Shown here piece after piece: positions 1 to 8,618 of a stretch of 64,000 nucleotides of DNA. Origin of the DNA: UMGS1002 sp964570825 (GTDB taxonomy: Bacteria > Bacillota > Clostridia > Oscillospirales > CAG-272); contig CAZMZJ010000003.1 in assembly GCA_964570825.1 (NCBI GenBank), positions 62,001 through 126,000 on the forward strand, written 5' to 3'. Position numbers and translations under genes: made by a program. The number at the start of each line of letters is the position of its first letter. Positions within the stretch are counted from its first letter, which is position 1. The notes beneath the pieces were generated by a model. It ran no database searches, had not been told where the DNA came from, and saw only the letters and a list, made by a program, of their open reading frames with translations.

Positions 1-38
1 CTGAGGCCCGAGGCGAAAAGTGCGTCATCAGTGCGTAT

Positions 39-578
39 TCAGTTCGCCAAAATAGCTTTTCTAATATTTTCGGCGGCTTCGTCGCCTTTGAGAGCGCGGA
101 TGAGCTCAAGCCCGAATTGAAGCGACACGCCCATACCGGCAGCGGTTATTACATTGCCGTCGCGTACGATGCGTTTGCCCGATATTGAAGCGCCGATAAG
201 ATATTTCTCATAACCGGGGTAGCAGACTGCTTGTTTTCCTTTAAGCAGGCCGCGCTTGCCGAGAATCGACGGAGCAGCACAGATTGCGCAGATAAAGGCG
301 CCGCTTTCTCTCGCTGCTGCAAGCGCAGAATCTACTGCTTGAGATGTATCAAGATTTTTTGTGCCGACCGAACCGCCGGGTAAAATTATCATGTCAGGTT
401 TCTGGTCTCGGTACATTGCGTCTGACATATCGACCCGAACCGTGATTCCGTGCGAGCCGGTAATAACGTCGCCGCCTATGCCGACAGTTTTAACGTCAAG
501 TCCAGCGCGGCGCAATAGGTCAAGCGGGCAGAGCGCTTCGACTTCCTCGAAGCCGCTTGCAAGAAACATGTAAATCAT
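39..578 (-). CDS. DJ-1/PfpI superfamily protein (YajL/DJ-1 branch)
   Basis: A 179-residue single-domain protein of the DJ-1/PfpI superfamily. Visible marks are the acidic site FEEVEA (Glu14) and the nucleophile-elbow cysteine Cys100 in CAICAAPS. The histidine of PfpI proteases is not evident, as that place reads CYPGYE, so the DJ-1/YajL branch fits better than the protease branch. Family members are linked to dicarbonyl (glyoxal) damage handling or redox chaperoning; the substrate here cannot be read. It begins 45 bases after hisS on the same strand with AAGGAT six bases before ATG, so it is probably the second gene of the hisS transcript. Bases 1-38 beyond its stop show no gene. Confidence 0.85.
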   Translation of the reverse strand: MIYMFLASGFEEVEALCPLDLLRRAGLDVKTVGIGGDVITGSHGITVRVDMSDAMYRDQKPDMIILPGGSVGTKNLDTSQAVDSALAAARESGAFICAICAAPSILGKRGLLKGKQAVCYPGYEKYLIGASISGKRIVRDGNVITAAGMGVSLQFGLELIRALKGDEAAENIRKAILAN

Positions 579-623
579 ATTTATCCTTAATTTCCTTTTT
601 ACAAAAGAATTTTACGGAAATTA

Positions 624-1922
624 TTATTTGAAGAAATCCGCAAGAGCTTTTATTTCCGTCGTGTACTCCTCGCGCGAGACAAGGTCTTTAACCTTGACAA
701 CACCCGAAGCAAGCTCACTTGAGCCCATGATGACGGCATGCGTGCATCCAGCCTTCACTGCGTAATCAATCTGCTTTCCAAATTTTTTCTGGCCGAGGTA
801 GTTCATCGCGGTGATGCCGGCGGAACGCAGCATTTCGGCGACGGCAATGTATTTTTCATATGGAACATCGTCAAAGCGTGTGACGAGAACGCGGGCTTTC
901 GTGCCGGCGAGGTCTGGCACAAGCTTATGAATGCTGAGAAAGTTTTCAAGCGTGACATCACCGAATCCGAAGCCGACTCCGGATATATTTGTGTTGTTGA
1001 CGAAAAGACCGACGAGGTTGTCGTATCTTCCGCCGCCGAACATTGCCCGGTTGTTTTCTGGCGCTTCGTCGAATACTTCGAATACCGTTCCGGTATAATA
1101 ATCAAGCCCGCGTATTATTCCGAAATCAAAAACGCAGTATTTTTCAAGTCCCGCGGCGTTAAGTGCTCCAAAGAGGTCGGTCAGCTCGGCTGCCCCCTTT
1201 GAGGTAGGACAGATGGCGGCTGCTTCACTGACATTCATTGTGTAAATCGAGTCTATAAGACTGATTTTTGCGTCGTCAAGGTTGAGCGCATATAGTTCAT
1301 TAACATATTCCTCGCGCGGAATTTTTCCTTTGCGGTCAACCACTTTCGAGATAGCCTTTGCGCCATCGGCGTCTGTTCCCGCGATTGAGGCGATAACGTC
1401 GTTGAAAAAGCGGCGGTTGTTTATATGGACTTTGAACATGCTCTCGTCGGCGCCGAAAATACGGAGAAGGTTAATTGCGGTCGAGATTATTTCAAGATCG
1501 GCTTCGTATGTGTCGCAGCCGAAAATATCGGCGTTAACCTGCCAGAATTCACGCAGACGTCCTCTCTGCGGGCGTTCATAGCGGTAGAAATTAGGGATAG
1601 AGTACCAGCGGAGAGGGAAGTTGAGGTCATTTATTCTCGCGGCGACCATGCGCGCAACGGTCGGCGTCATTTCGGGGCGAATGGCAAGATGCCTTCCGCC
1701 GCGGTCAAAAAAATTATATGTCTGTTCGCATGCAAGCTCGACTCCGCTTTTTGCAGCATAAATATCAAGCGACTCAAGCATCGGCCCGCCGTATTCTTCA
1801 AAGGCGGCAAGCTCGAGAGCTTCTTTTATCTTCCCGAAAAACCAGCTGCGAAGGCGCATGTCCTCCGGGTAAAAGTCACGTGTCCCCTTGTAGGGCTGGG
1901 TTGAAAGCTTTGGTGTGCTCAT
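624..1922 (-). CDS. hisS: Histidine--tRNA ligase
   Basis: A 432-residue class II aminoacyl-tRNA synthetase that charges tRNA-His in the cytoplasm. Motif 2 is visible as FYRYERPQRGRLREFWQ, the histidine-specific loop as RGLDYYTGTVFEV, and motif 3 as GGGRYDNLVG. A C-terminal anticodon-binding domain follows (about residues 340-432). Length matches bacterial HisRS (about 420-430). The start is supported by GGAGGACAG immediately before ATG. A strong minus-strand promoter lies at 2046-2074, and the roughly 115-base leader holds two small hairpins but no T-box. A DJ-1 family gene follows in the same direction. Confidence 0.97.
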   Translation of the reverse strand: MSTPKLSTQPYKGTRDFYPEDMRLRSWFFGKIKEALELAAFEEYGGPMLESLDIYAAKSGVELACEQTYNFFDRGGRHLAIRPEMTPTVARMVAARINDLNFPLRWYSIPNFYRYERPQRGRLREFWQVNADIFGCDTYEADLEIISTAINLLRIFGADESMFKVHINNRRFFNDVIASIAGTDADGAKAISKVVDRKGKIPREEYVNELYALNLDDAKISLIDSIYTMNVSEAAAICPTSKGAAELTDLFGALNAAGLEKYCVFDFGIIRGLDYYTGTVFEVFDEAPENNRAMFGGGRYDNLVGLFVNNTNISGVGFGFGDVTLENFLSIHKLVPDLAGTKARVLVTRFDDVPYEKYIAVAEMLRSAGITAMNYLGQKKFGKQIDYAVKAGCTHAVIMGSSELASGVVKVKDLVSREEYTTEIKALADFFK

Positions 1923-2045
1923 CTGTCCTCCGGATTTATTAACAATTTAATATTTGTTGCCCGATATATTTCCGCAACTGTATATTGCGGACTAATTCTG
2001 CGTCGACTTATCGCAGCATAATATTTGTATACTGCCGATGTGAAT

Positions 2046-2074
2046 ATAATATCACAAAACGGCCTTTTTGTCTA
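2046..2074 (-). promoter_or_regulatory. Promoter of hisS
   Basis: Read on the minus strand: -35 TAGACA (2069-2074), 17-base spacer, -10 TATTAT (2046-2051). Transcription would start near 2039. The leader down to the hisS start contains hairpins CTGCG-N9-CGCAG and CCGCAA-N7-TTGCGG and no T-box consensus. Confidence 0.7.
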
Positions 2075-2113
2075 CAGATGGAATAAAAAACCTGCCGAAA
2101 TACCAAAAAGCTA

Positions 2114-2142
2114 TTTACAGAAAACCTTTATGATGATAGAAT
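2114..2142 (+). promoter_or_regulatory. Promoter of the HD-domain gene and possibly the deo run
   Basis: -35 TTTACA (2114-2119), 17-base spacer, -10 TAGAAT (2137-2142), about 40 bases before the HD-domain start. It diverges from the hisS promoter about 40 bases away. Confidence 0.6.
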
Positions 2143-2181
2143 AATAATAATTAAACTGACAAAGAGGAATCATAGCGACAG

Positions 2182-2769
2182 ATGACAAATAAGGAAAGAT
2201 TTATTGATATTTACCGTAATAATATAACACGCGAGGGTTCTGACAAGCTGCTTGAGTTTCTAAATTCCGACGCGAGCGATTTTTTCACCGCTCCTGCAAG
2301 TACGCGCTACCACGGAGCCTATGAAGGCGGTCTTGTCGAGCACAGCCTTAACGTTTACGACTGTCTTACCGATTTTCTTTCACGCCGGCGCGTCAGGGAG
2401 CTATACGGTATTTCATATTCAAATGAAAGCATAGCAATCGCGGCGCTTTTGCACGATTTGTGCAAAGTGAATTTTTACCGTGTTTCATACAGAAATGTTA
2501 AAGACGACACAGGACGCTGGCAGAGCCAGCCATACTTCACGATAGAAGACACGCTCCCGTACGGGCACGGCGAAAAATCGGTCTATATTATTTCGGGATA
2601 CATGAAGCTGACGCGTGACGAGGCCTTTGCGATCCGCTACCACATGGGCTTCTCGGGCACGGAGGACAGCAGCACTGTCGGTCAGGCGCTTGAAATGTTT
2701 CCGCTTGCCTTCGCGCTCAGTGTCGCCGACATGGAGGCCGCTTATTTTGTGGAAGGAAGAAAAGCGTGA
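2182..2769 (+). CDS. HD-domain phosphohydrolase-like protein
   Basis: A 195-residue cytoplasmic protein with the metal-binding pattern of the HD superfamily: His in VEHSLNVYDCL (about residue 53), the HD pair in ALLHDLCKVNFY (about 95), later histidines in YGHGEKSVY and RYHMGFSG, and Asp in SVADMEAAY. This pattern resembles the HD portion of YhaM-type exonucleases, but the nucleic-acid-binding OB domain is absent, so it may be a stand-alone phosphohydrolase. Substrate unknown. It lies directly upstream of deoD, with a 90-base gap that holds a separate strong ribosome binding site. AAAGAGGA precedes the start. Confidence 0.75.
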   Translation: MTNKERFIDIYRNNITREGSDKLLEFLNSDASDFFTAPASTRYHGAYEGGLVEHSLNVYDCLTDFLSRRRVRELYGISYSNESIAIAALLHDLCKVNFYRVSYRNVKDDTGRWQSQPYFTIEDTLPYGHGEKSVYIISGYMKLTRDEAFAIRYHMGFSGTEDSSTVGQALEMFPLAFALSVADMEAAYFVEGRKA

Positions 2770-2859
2770 AGAGAAACTGACATGCGTTTTTTTGATGTGC
2801 TCCTCTTTGGAATATAAAGAATCTAAGATGTTACAAATGTTTAACGGAGGTGAACAACA

Positions 2860-3591
2860 ATGGCAGACAAACTTTATCCGACGCCGCATATCAACGCAAA
2901 GCCGGAGGATATCGCAAAAACTGTTCTCATGCCGGGTGATCCGCTGCGTTCAAAATTCATCGCAGAAAATTTTCTTACCTCGCCGGTGCTTTTCAACAAT
3001 GTCCGGGGTGTTCAGGGGTATACCGGAACATGGGGCGGCGTCCGTATATCGGTTATGGCGAGCGGCATGGGAATGCCGTCGATAGGCATATATTCATATG
3101 AACTTTATAATTTTTTCGGTGTTGAGAACATTATCCGCGTCGGTTCGGCGGGATCAATGCGCGAGGATGTTAAGATCCGCGACATTGTTATCGGAATGGG
3201 CGCGTGTACAAACTCAAATTTTGCATCCCAGTTCAACCTTTCAGGTACATTCGCGCCGATTGCTGACTTTACACTGCTTACTTGCGCCGTGAGGGCGGCT
3301 GAAGAAGCAAAAGCCAGATATCATGTTGGCAATTTGCTTTCGTCGGATACGTTTTACGACGACGATAAGGAATCGAACGCAAAGTGGCGCAAGCTCGGTG
3401 TGATGGCAGTTGAAATGGAAGCCGCAGGACTTTATATGACGGCAGCTCGGGCAGGGAAGAGGGCGCTTGCAATCTGCACTATTTCAGACAGTCTTATAAC
3501 ACATGAGGCGACGACCGCGGAGGAAAGGCAGAACTCGTTCAGCGAGATGATCAAAATAGCACTCAATACGGCGGTTTCGCTTGAAAAATGA
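2860..3591 (+). CDS. deoD: Purine-nucleoside phosphorylase, DeoD type
   Basis: A 243-residue cytoplasmic enzyme that cleaves purine (deoxy)nucleosides with phosphate to free base and (deoxy)ribose 1-phosphate. Marks of the hexameric DeoD family are the phosphate-binding GDPLRSKFIAENFL (about 27-40), RVGSAGSM (about 91-98), the nucleoside-binding VEMEAAGLY (about 184-192) and the C-terminal SDSLITHEATTAEERQ with the catalytic Asp. Length is near the usual 235-240. GGAGGTGA lies just before ATG. It is followed by deoB, whose product takes over the sugar 1-phosphate. Confidence 0.96.
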   Translation: MADKLYPTPHINAKPEDIAKTVLMPGDPLRSKFIAENFLTSPVLFNNVRGVQGYTGTWGGVRISVMASGMGMPSIGIYSYELYNFFGVENIIRVGSAGSMREDVKIRDIVIGMGACTNSNFASQFNLSGTFAPIADFTLLTCAVRAAEEAKARYHVGNLLSSDTFYDDDKESNAKWRKLGVMAVEMEAAGLYMTAARAGKRALAICTISDSLITHEATTAEERQNSFSEMIKIALNTAVSLEK

Positions 3592-3655
3592 AATAGCAGA
3601 CCTCATTTGGAACCGGCTATAGAAATAAGCAACGAGCAGGAAAGGAAACATATGT

Positions 3656-4828
3656 ATGGGGGAAAAAAGAGTATTTCTGATAGTGCTCGACAGCTGCGGC
3701 GCGGGTGAAGCGCCTGATGCCGCAGAATTCGGCGACATGGGGGCGAATACTATAAGAAGTGTTTCAGCATCGTCTGAATTTTATATACCGAACCTGCTGA
3801 AGCTGGGTTACGGCAATATTCCGGGGTTGGGTTTTCTCGGGAAAACAGCAAGCCCCGCCGCCGCTGTTGGTAGGATGGCGGAAAAGTCGCGCGGCAAGGA
3901 TACGACGACGGGGCACTGGGAAATATCAGGCATCATATCAGAAAAGCCAATGCCCACATATCCTGACGGTTTTCCCCCCGAGGTAATCGAGGAATTCACA
4001 AGGGCAACCGGACGCGGCGTGCTTTGCAATAAGCCGTATTCGGGAACACAGGTCATTCATGATTACGGGCTGGAGCATATCGCCACAGGCAGACTTATTG
4101 TCTACACTTCTGCTGACAGCGTGTTCCAGATAGCGGCGCACGAGGATGTCGTTCCGGTCGAGCAGTTATATGAATACTGCCGTGTGGCGAGAAGGATAAT
4201 GACCGGAGACTATGGCGTAGGGCGGATAATAGCGCGTCCTTTTACAGGGGTATATCCGAATTTTGAGCGCAGCCCGAAAAGGCATGATTTTTCAATCAAT
4301 CCGCCGGGCGATACAATGCTCGACGCGCTAAAAAAAGCGGGATATGACACTATTGCGGTCGGGAAGATAAACGATATTTTCGCCGGATGCGGGATAAGCA
4401 AGTTTATTTATACTCACAGCAACGCCGAAGGGATGCAGGTTTTATCAGAAGCAGCCAGACAGGAATTCGACGGCTTATGCTTTGCAAATCTGGTGGATTT
4501 TGATATGAATTACGGTCACAGACGCGATATAGACGGTTATGCGCGAGCGCTTTCCGAGTTTGACAGATGGCTCGGCGGCTTTATCCCGTCAATGCACGAA
4601 AGTGATATACTGATAATAACTGCCGACCACGGCTGTGATCCGGGATTTCTCAGGACCACGGATCACACTCGCGAATATGTTCCGGTTTTTGTCTGCGGCA
4701 AAGTTATAAAACCGGTAAATCTCGGAACGCGAGGCAGCTTTTCCGATATTGCCGCTACAATCGCGGAATGGTTCAGACTTGATTATAAAACTCAAGGCGT
4801 AAGTTTTGCCGAAGAGGTAAAAGGATGA
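3656..4828 (+). CDS. deoB: Phosphopentomutase
   Basis: A 390-residue alkaline-phosphatase-superfamily enzyme that converts (deoxy)ribose 1-phosphate to the 5-phosphate. It shows the metal site LIVLDSCGAGEAPDA near the N-terminus, the phosphorylated-Thr region KDTTTGHWEI (about 81-90), and the C-terminal metal sites ITADHGCDPG and TDHTREYVPV. Length is typical. The ATG at 3652 is out of frame; the real start at 3656 follows GGAAAGGA. The last four bases overlap the next start (ATGA), indicating translational coupling to the CYTH gene. It functions with deoD upstream. Confidence 0.96.
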   Translation: MGEKRVFLIVLDSCGAGEAPDAAEFGDMGANTIRSVSASSEFYIPNLLKLGYGNIPGLGFLGKTASPAAAVGRMAEKSRGKDTTTGHWEISGIISEKPMPTYPDGFPPEVIEEFTRATGRGVLCNKPYSGTQVIHDYGLEHIATGRLIVYTSADSVFQIAAHEDVVPVEQLYEYCRVARRIMTGDYGVGRIIARPFTGVYPNFERSPKRHDFSINPPGDTMLDALKKAGYDTIAVGKINDIFAGCGISKFIYTHSNAEGMQVLSEAARQEFDGLCFANLVDFDMNYGHRRDIDGYARALSEFDRWLGGFIPSMHESDILIITADHGCDPGFLRTTDHTREYVPVFVCGKVIKPVNLGTRGSFSDIAATIAEWFRLDYKTQGVSFAEEVKG

Positions 4829-5361
4829 ACATGAGCAACGGTTTGCATCTTGAGATTGAAAGAAAATTTTTGATTGAACGCCCAGACGAGGCGCTTTTGT
4901 CCGGTATATCGGGGGCTGTCAGGTATGAAATCGAACAGATATATCTGCCCGGCGATGACAGGATAACCGAGAGAATCAGAATGAGGAAGGGCGCGGGCGG
5001 CGCTGAATATTATCATACATTTAAGAAACAGCTTTCTGATCTTTCGCGTGTCGAGGACGAAGCGCTTATTTCAGAGGAGGAATATGACAGGCTCAAGAAC
5101 CTTGCGGGAGCGAACCCCATGAAAATCGAGAAGACAAGGTGGTGCATCCCGTACGGAAATCTTTTGATTGAGGTCGACATATACCCGTTCTGGCAAAATA
5201 GCGCTATAGCGGAGGTCGAGCTTGAGCGCGAAGACAGCCATTTTGCGTTTCCGGATTTTATTCATGTCGTCCGAGAGGTGACTCACGACGGCAGTTTCAC
5301 AAACAAAGCTCTTGCCGCCGCTCTGCGTTCGGGGAAAATTAGGGAGCCGGATGCCAATTAA
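4825..5361 (+). CDS. CYTH-domain protein (triphosphate tunnel family)
   Basis: A 178-residue protein of the CYTH/triphosphate-tunnel superfamily. The hallmark ExExK is seen as EIERK (Glu10-Lys14), followed by alternating charged strands such as ERIRMRKG, YHTFKK, EIEKTRW-like KIEKTRW and EVELERED, all lining the tunnel in known members. Such proteins hydrolyse inorganic or nucleoside triphosphates, and some are class IV adenylate cyclases; which applies here is not decidable. It overlaps deoB by four bases and precedes cdd, so it travels with nucleoside salvage. A second ATG two codons in (4831) is an equally possible start. Confidence 0.82.
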   Translation: MNMSNGLHLEIERKFLIERPDEALLSGISGAVRYEIEQIYLPGDDRITERIRMRKGAGGAEYYHTFKKQLSDLSRVEDEALISEEEYDRLKNLAGANPMKIEKTRWCIPYGNLLIEVDIYPFWQNSAIAEVELEREDSHFAFPDFIHVVREVTHDGSFTNKALAAALRSGKIREPDAN

Positions 5362-5385
5362 AGTAATATGAAAGGTTGTGAGTAT

Positions 5386-5805
5386 ATGATCCCGGAAGAA
5401 TTATTAAAACTTGCCGAGCGTGCAAGGGATATGGCGTATGCGCCTTATTCCGGCTTCCGTGTCGGAGCGGCTCTGCTTGCGGCGTCCGGCAAGGTTTATA
5501 CCGGATGCAATATCGAAAACGCGGCTTTTACGCCGACAAACTGTGCGGAACGCACAGCATTCTTTAAGGCGGTTAGCGATGGTGAGCGTGAATTTGCCGC
5601 CATCGCCGTCGCCGGAGGGAAGGACAGGGAGGTGAGCGGACCCTGCACTCCCTGCGGCGTCTGCAGGCAGGTTATGATGGAATTTTGTGCTCCGGGGAGC
5701 TTTCTTATTTATATCAGCCGAGGCGGGGGACAGTACGAAACATATACTCTCGAACAACTGCTGCCTAAAGGCTTCGGAAAAACAAATCTCGATGAACGAA
5801 ACTAA
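5386..5805 (+). CDS. cdd: Cytidine deaminase
   Basis: A 139-residue homotetrameric-type enzyme that deaminates cytidine and deoxycytidine to uridine and deoxyuridine. The zinc site is complete: CAE in PTNCAERTAFF and PCTPCGVCRQ. The substrate-binding YAPYSGFRVGAALL is near the N-terminus. An in-frame ATG lies at 5368, but GAAAGG sits about 10 bases before 5386, and homologs begin around IPEELLKLA, so 5386 is preferred. It is the last gene of the deoD-deoB-CYTH-cdd run, and a hairpin at 5821 follows. Confidence 0.93.
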   Translation: MIPEELLKLAERARDMAYAPYSGFRVGAALLAASGKVYTGCNIENAAFTPTNCAERTAFFKAVSDGEREFAAIAVAGGKDREVSGPCTPCGVCRQVMMEFCAPGSFLIYISRGGGQYETYTLEQLLPKGFGKTNLDERN

Positions 5806-5820
5806 AATAGTATACGGAAT

Positions 5821-5870
5821 ATAGCATCACCGGCCGCAGCGATGATCTTTGCGACCGGTGATACTATTTA
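5821..5870 (+). terminator. Terminator-like hairpin after cdd
   Basis: Long inverted repeat ATAGCATCACCGGCCGCA / TTGCGACCGGTGATACTAT (5821-5838 with 5850-5867) followed by an AT-rich stretch but no clean T-run. Likely ends the deo/cdd transcript. Confidence 0.55.
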
Positions 5871-5937
5871 ATTAATAATTTAATTTTGTCTTTCATCGGC
5901 AACCGCCGGATTAGGGAATTTCATGAATAAGCTTATA

Positions 5938-6747
5938 TTATTTGAAATCTTTTACCCATCTTATGGCGAGGTCGATCCAGCACTGTACATGCGGAACGAT
6001 GAGGTTTGCTTTCTGAGAACAGGTTTCGTCGTTGGCGAGCGACAGGCCGTGGCATCCGTCTGGAAAAATATGTAGCTCGAACGGAACATCGTTTTCTCTC
6101 AACTTTTGAGCGAAGACAAGAGAATTTTCAACTATTACGGTTTTGTCCGTAAAGGTATGCCAGATGAACGCCGGTGGGGTTTGCGGACTTACATGTTTTT
6201 CAAGCGAAAAGCGGTTTATTTGCTCATCGGAAGGTTCGGTGGTTCCGCAGAGGTTGTGGAAGGAGCCTTTATGCGTATACATAATAACGGGGTAGCAGAG
6301 TATCATTCCGGTCGGGCGGTTTATGTTTTCGGGAGCGTTTCCGAGTTCGGCAGTAACCTCCGGAATATTCCACAGCGTTCCGGTCGAAGCGGCGAGATGT
6401 CCGCCGGCTGAGAATCCGCAGATGAAAACATAGGCGGGATCAATGTTATACTCGTCTGCGTTTTCACGGATATGTTTGATTGCCAATGAAGCCTCGATCA
6501 GCGGGGCGTAATTGGCAGCTTCCGGCCCTACGGTATAACGAAGCAGGAATACATTAAGTCCGGCTGCGAAAAACATTTTTACGATCGGTTCGGCTTCACG
6601 GTTTGAAAGAAATCTGTATCCGCCTCCGGGGCAGACTACAACAGCGCGGCGGCGCGGCATATTGAGTTCAGATGTATCGTCGCTTACATAAGTGGTTAAT
6701 GATGCGCCGGGATATTTTTCCGAAAGCTTGATTGTTTTATAAAGCAT
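5938..6747 (-). CDS. Alpha/beta-hydrolase esterase (acetyl-xylan-esterase-like)
   Basis: A 269-residue cytoplasmic-looking serine hydrolase with no signal peptide. It has the oxyanion loop CPGGGY (39-44), the nucleophile elbow GFSAGGH (Ser113), and a likely triad of Ser113, Asp201 (FTDKTV) and His233 (DGCHGLS). This pattern is shared with small-ester hydrolases such as acetyl xylan esterases and feruloyl-type enzymes often found with carbohydrate genes. The exact ester is unknown. The start follows AGAGGAGAA. It faces the HAD gene divergently with a 259-base gap. Confidence 0.82.
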   Translation of the reverse strand: MLYKTIKLSEKYPGASLTTYVSDDTSELNMPRRRAVVVCPGGGYRFLSNREAEPIVKMFFAAGLNVFLLRYTVGPEAANYAPLIEASLAIKHIRENADEYNIDPAYVFICGFSAGGHLAASTGTLWNIPEVTAELGNAPENINRPTGMILCYPVIMYTHKGSFHNLCGTTEPSDEQINRFSLEKHVSPQTPPAFIWHTFTDKTVIVENSLVFAQKLRENDVPFELHIFPDGCHGLSLANDETCSQKANLIVPHVQCWIDLAIRWVKDFK

Positions 6748-6894
6748 TAAAGTTCTCCTCTTACGATAATAGTAAATTCAATTATAAAGAAAAAGGATAT
6801 TTTCAGCTATTACAGTATTTTATCACAAACAATCGGTGAATACAATATCAAACTAAAAATGTGAATATAAAAAGGCAGCGACATGCCCGTAGTA

Positions 6895-6923
6895 TTGACT
6901 TTTTTTCACCAATGTGTTATGAT
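6895..6923 (+). promoter_or_regulatory. Promoter of the HAD phosphatase gene
   Basis: -35 TTGACT (6895-6900), 17-base spacer, -10 TATGAT (6918-6923), about 85 bases before the start at 7007. Confidence 0.7.
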
Positions 6924-7006
6924 TTGCTTGAAAAAGCAGTGATACAGGCTCTACTCCGAATGGAATGAAATAAAAAATGTAATATCTACCCGCAAAAGAG
7001 AGTAAT

Positions 7007-7705
7007 ATGGAGAAAATCAAGGCAATTATTTTTGATTTCAACGGAACAATGATTTTTGATTCGGATATTCACCGTCAGGTGTGGTATGAATTCATACCGA
7101 AATATTCCTCAAAAAAAGTGACGCGCGAGGAAATACATGATTATATTCTCGGACGTGACAACGCGAGTATTCTGCGGCATTACTTTGGCGAAAGCCTGAC
7201 AAAAGAAGATATCGCCCGGCTGACATATGAAAAAGAGGCGGCATACCGCCGCCTCTGTCTGAACGATAAAAGACGTTTCAGGTTTGTAGATGGACTTGAG
7301 GATTTTCTTAAATATATAAAAGCAGAAAATATACCTGTGACAATCGCGACCGGCTCGGAAATTGTGAATGTAAAATTCTTTTTTGAGCAACTCGGGCTTT
7401 CGCGATGGTTCGATTTTGAAAAAGTGATATATGACGACGGTACCTTTCCCGGAAAACCGGCGCCGGATATTTATATACGTGCAGCCGCTGTATTAGGCGC
7501 GGCTCCCGCCGACTGCCTTGTTTTCGAGGATGCACTTTCCGGCGTACTTGCTGCTCATTATGCCGGTATAGGGCACATAGTGGCGATAAGTGAATCTGAC
7601 GGTGCCGCTTTTTACGAACGCGCCGGGGGTGTTGACTTTGCGGCCAGCAGTTATCGCGAATATTTTAGGTTTTTTGAATTCGATTTTCAAAGTAATCATG
7701 CATAA
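7007..7705 (+). CDS. HAD-superfamily hydrolase (beta-phosphoglucomutase-like)
   Basis: A 232-residue HAD protein with an alpha-helical cap of subclass I type. Motif I reads FDFNGTMIFDSD, with nucleophile Asp10. The usual second Asp is Asn12, a variant seen in some beta-PGM-like phosphatases. Motif II is TIATGSE, and motifs III and IV lie around PGKPAPDIYIRAA and VFEDALSGVLAAH. It probably dephosphorylates a small sugar phosphate, though a mutase is possible. Its last 10 bases overlap the convergent SGNH hydrolase gene. The start is preceded by AGAGAGT and a good promoter at 6895. Confidence 0.83.
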   Translation: MEKIKAIIFDFNGTMIFDSDIHRQVWYEFIPKYSSKKVTREEIHDYILGRDNASILRHYFGESLTKEDIARLTYEKEAAYRRLCLNDKRRFRFVDGLEDFLKYIKAENIPVTIATGSEIVNVKFFFEQLGLSRWFDFEKVIYDDGTFPGKPAPDIYIRAAAVLGAAPADCLVFEDALSGVLAAHYAGIGHIVAISESDGAAFYERAGGVDFAASSYREYFRFFEFDFQSNHA

Positions 7706-8403
7706 ATCACTCCTTTGTTCTTATTTATTGTATCGACAAGAACACTGTGTATAATGCCCTGTCCGTTGATGTTCGGATGAATTCCGTCATCACAGAAAAA
7801 ATCTTCAATCCGGCGGTGTCTGAGAAATGCCCCCCGCAAATCGACCAGTTTGCAGCCCGTTTCATCGGCAATTTTCTCAATGGAATGGGAGTAGTTTTCC
7901 TGGTAGCGGTATATAGCCGATGTGCTTCCAAGCCAGCGTAGTATATTTTCGCGGTTAAGACCGTCCCGGCAGATCCAGTCAAGGTATCGTTCTGCGACGA
8001 GAGGAGGAAGATTGGTTAGTACAGGTACTATGCCATTGCTGCGCAGAAGAGAGATTATCTCGTGGTAAATCTCGGTGAAGCGTTCGAGAGGAGTGTTCGG
8101 GAAATGTTCTGCATCAGGACTTTCAGCCACCTCTGACCATTTGAAGTCGGAATCGTTGCCGCCGAGTTCAAGCAAAACCGCGTCGGCACTGTTACCGCGC
8201 TCAAGAAATTTTATAATATAATCATATCCTCGGTCGATTGTGCAGCCGAAATGTGAATTGTTGGTGACTTCGATTGAATACATTCCTGCGATACTGTCCA
8301 TACCGATGCTGTTGCTCACAGAGTAGCGCCGTGTCGTTTCATTGAGAACGACGCCGCGGAGAATTGAATCCCCGAAAATCGATATGCGGCGAATGGGTTT
8401 CAT
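7696..8403 (-). CDS. SGNH/GDSL hydrolase
   Basis: A 235-residue hydrolase with block I FGDSILRG (Ser13), block III LGGNDSDF, and block V CDDGIHPNINGQG carrying the Asp-x-x-His pair. There is no signal peptide, so it should act in the cytoplasm, perhaps as a carbohydrate esterase or a lipase-like enzyme; the substrate is unknown. The 3' end overlaps the convergent HAD gene by 10 bases. AGGAAAAGGAAG lies upstream of the ATG, and TATAAT occurs on this strand about 40 bases further up. Confidence 0.82.
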   Translation of the reverse strand: MKPIRRISIFGDSILRGVVLNETTRRYSVSNSIGMDSIAGMYSIEVTNNSHFGCTIDRGYDYIIKFLERGNSADAVLLELGGNDSDFKWSEVAESPDAEHFPNTPLERFTEIYHEIISLLRSNGIVPVLTNLPPLVAERYLDWICRDGLNRENILRWLGSTSAIYRYQENYSHSIEKIADETGCKLVDLRGAFLRHRRIEDFFCDDGIHPNINGQGIIHSVLVDTINKNKGVIYA

Positions 8404-8509
8404 TGTTTATCTGCTTCCTTTTCCTTTCGCTTTCTGATTTTATTATACACCAGCATGTTAAAAAATTCACCCTACAGCTTCAGAACTGATGCTACTCTAT
8501 AAAACAAGG

Positions 8510-8539
8510 CAGTAGAATTATAAAAAAGCCATTCTACTG
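8510..8539. promoter_or_regulatory. Inverted repeat upstream of the membrane XRE regulator
   Basis: CAGTAGAAT (8510-8518) and ATTCTACTG (8531-8539), perfect 9-base arms around 12 bases, about 80 bases before the regulator start. Could be an operator for that regulator; inferred from position only. Confidence 0.4.
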
Positions 8540-8618
8540 TGAGTGGAAATGACCGGCGGAAGGAGTATATGGCAAATATAGCGGTTATTATGTATATAAA
8601 AAAGGAGGTTTCTCCGAT

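Noticed and set aside
1923..2045. T-box leader for hisS
   Set aside because: The leader has two small hairpins but no AGGGUGGNACCGCG-type T-box sequence and is too short.
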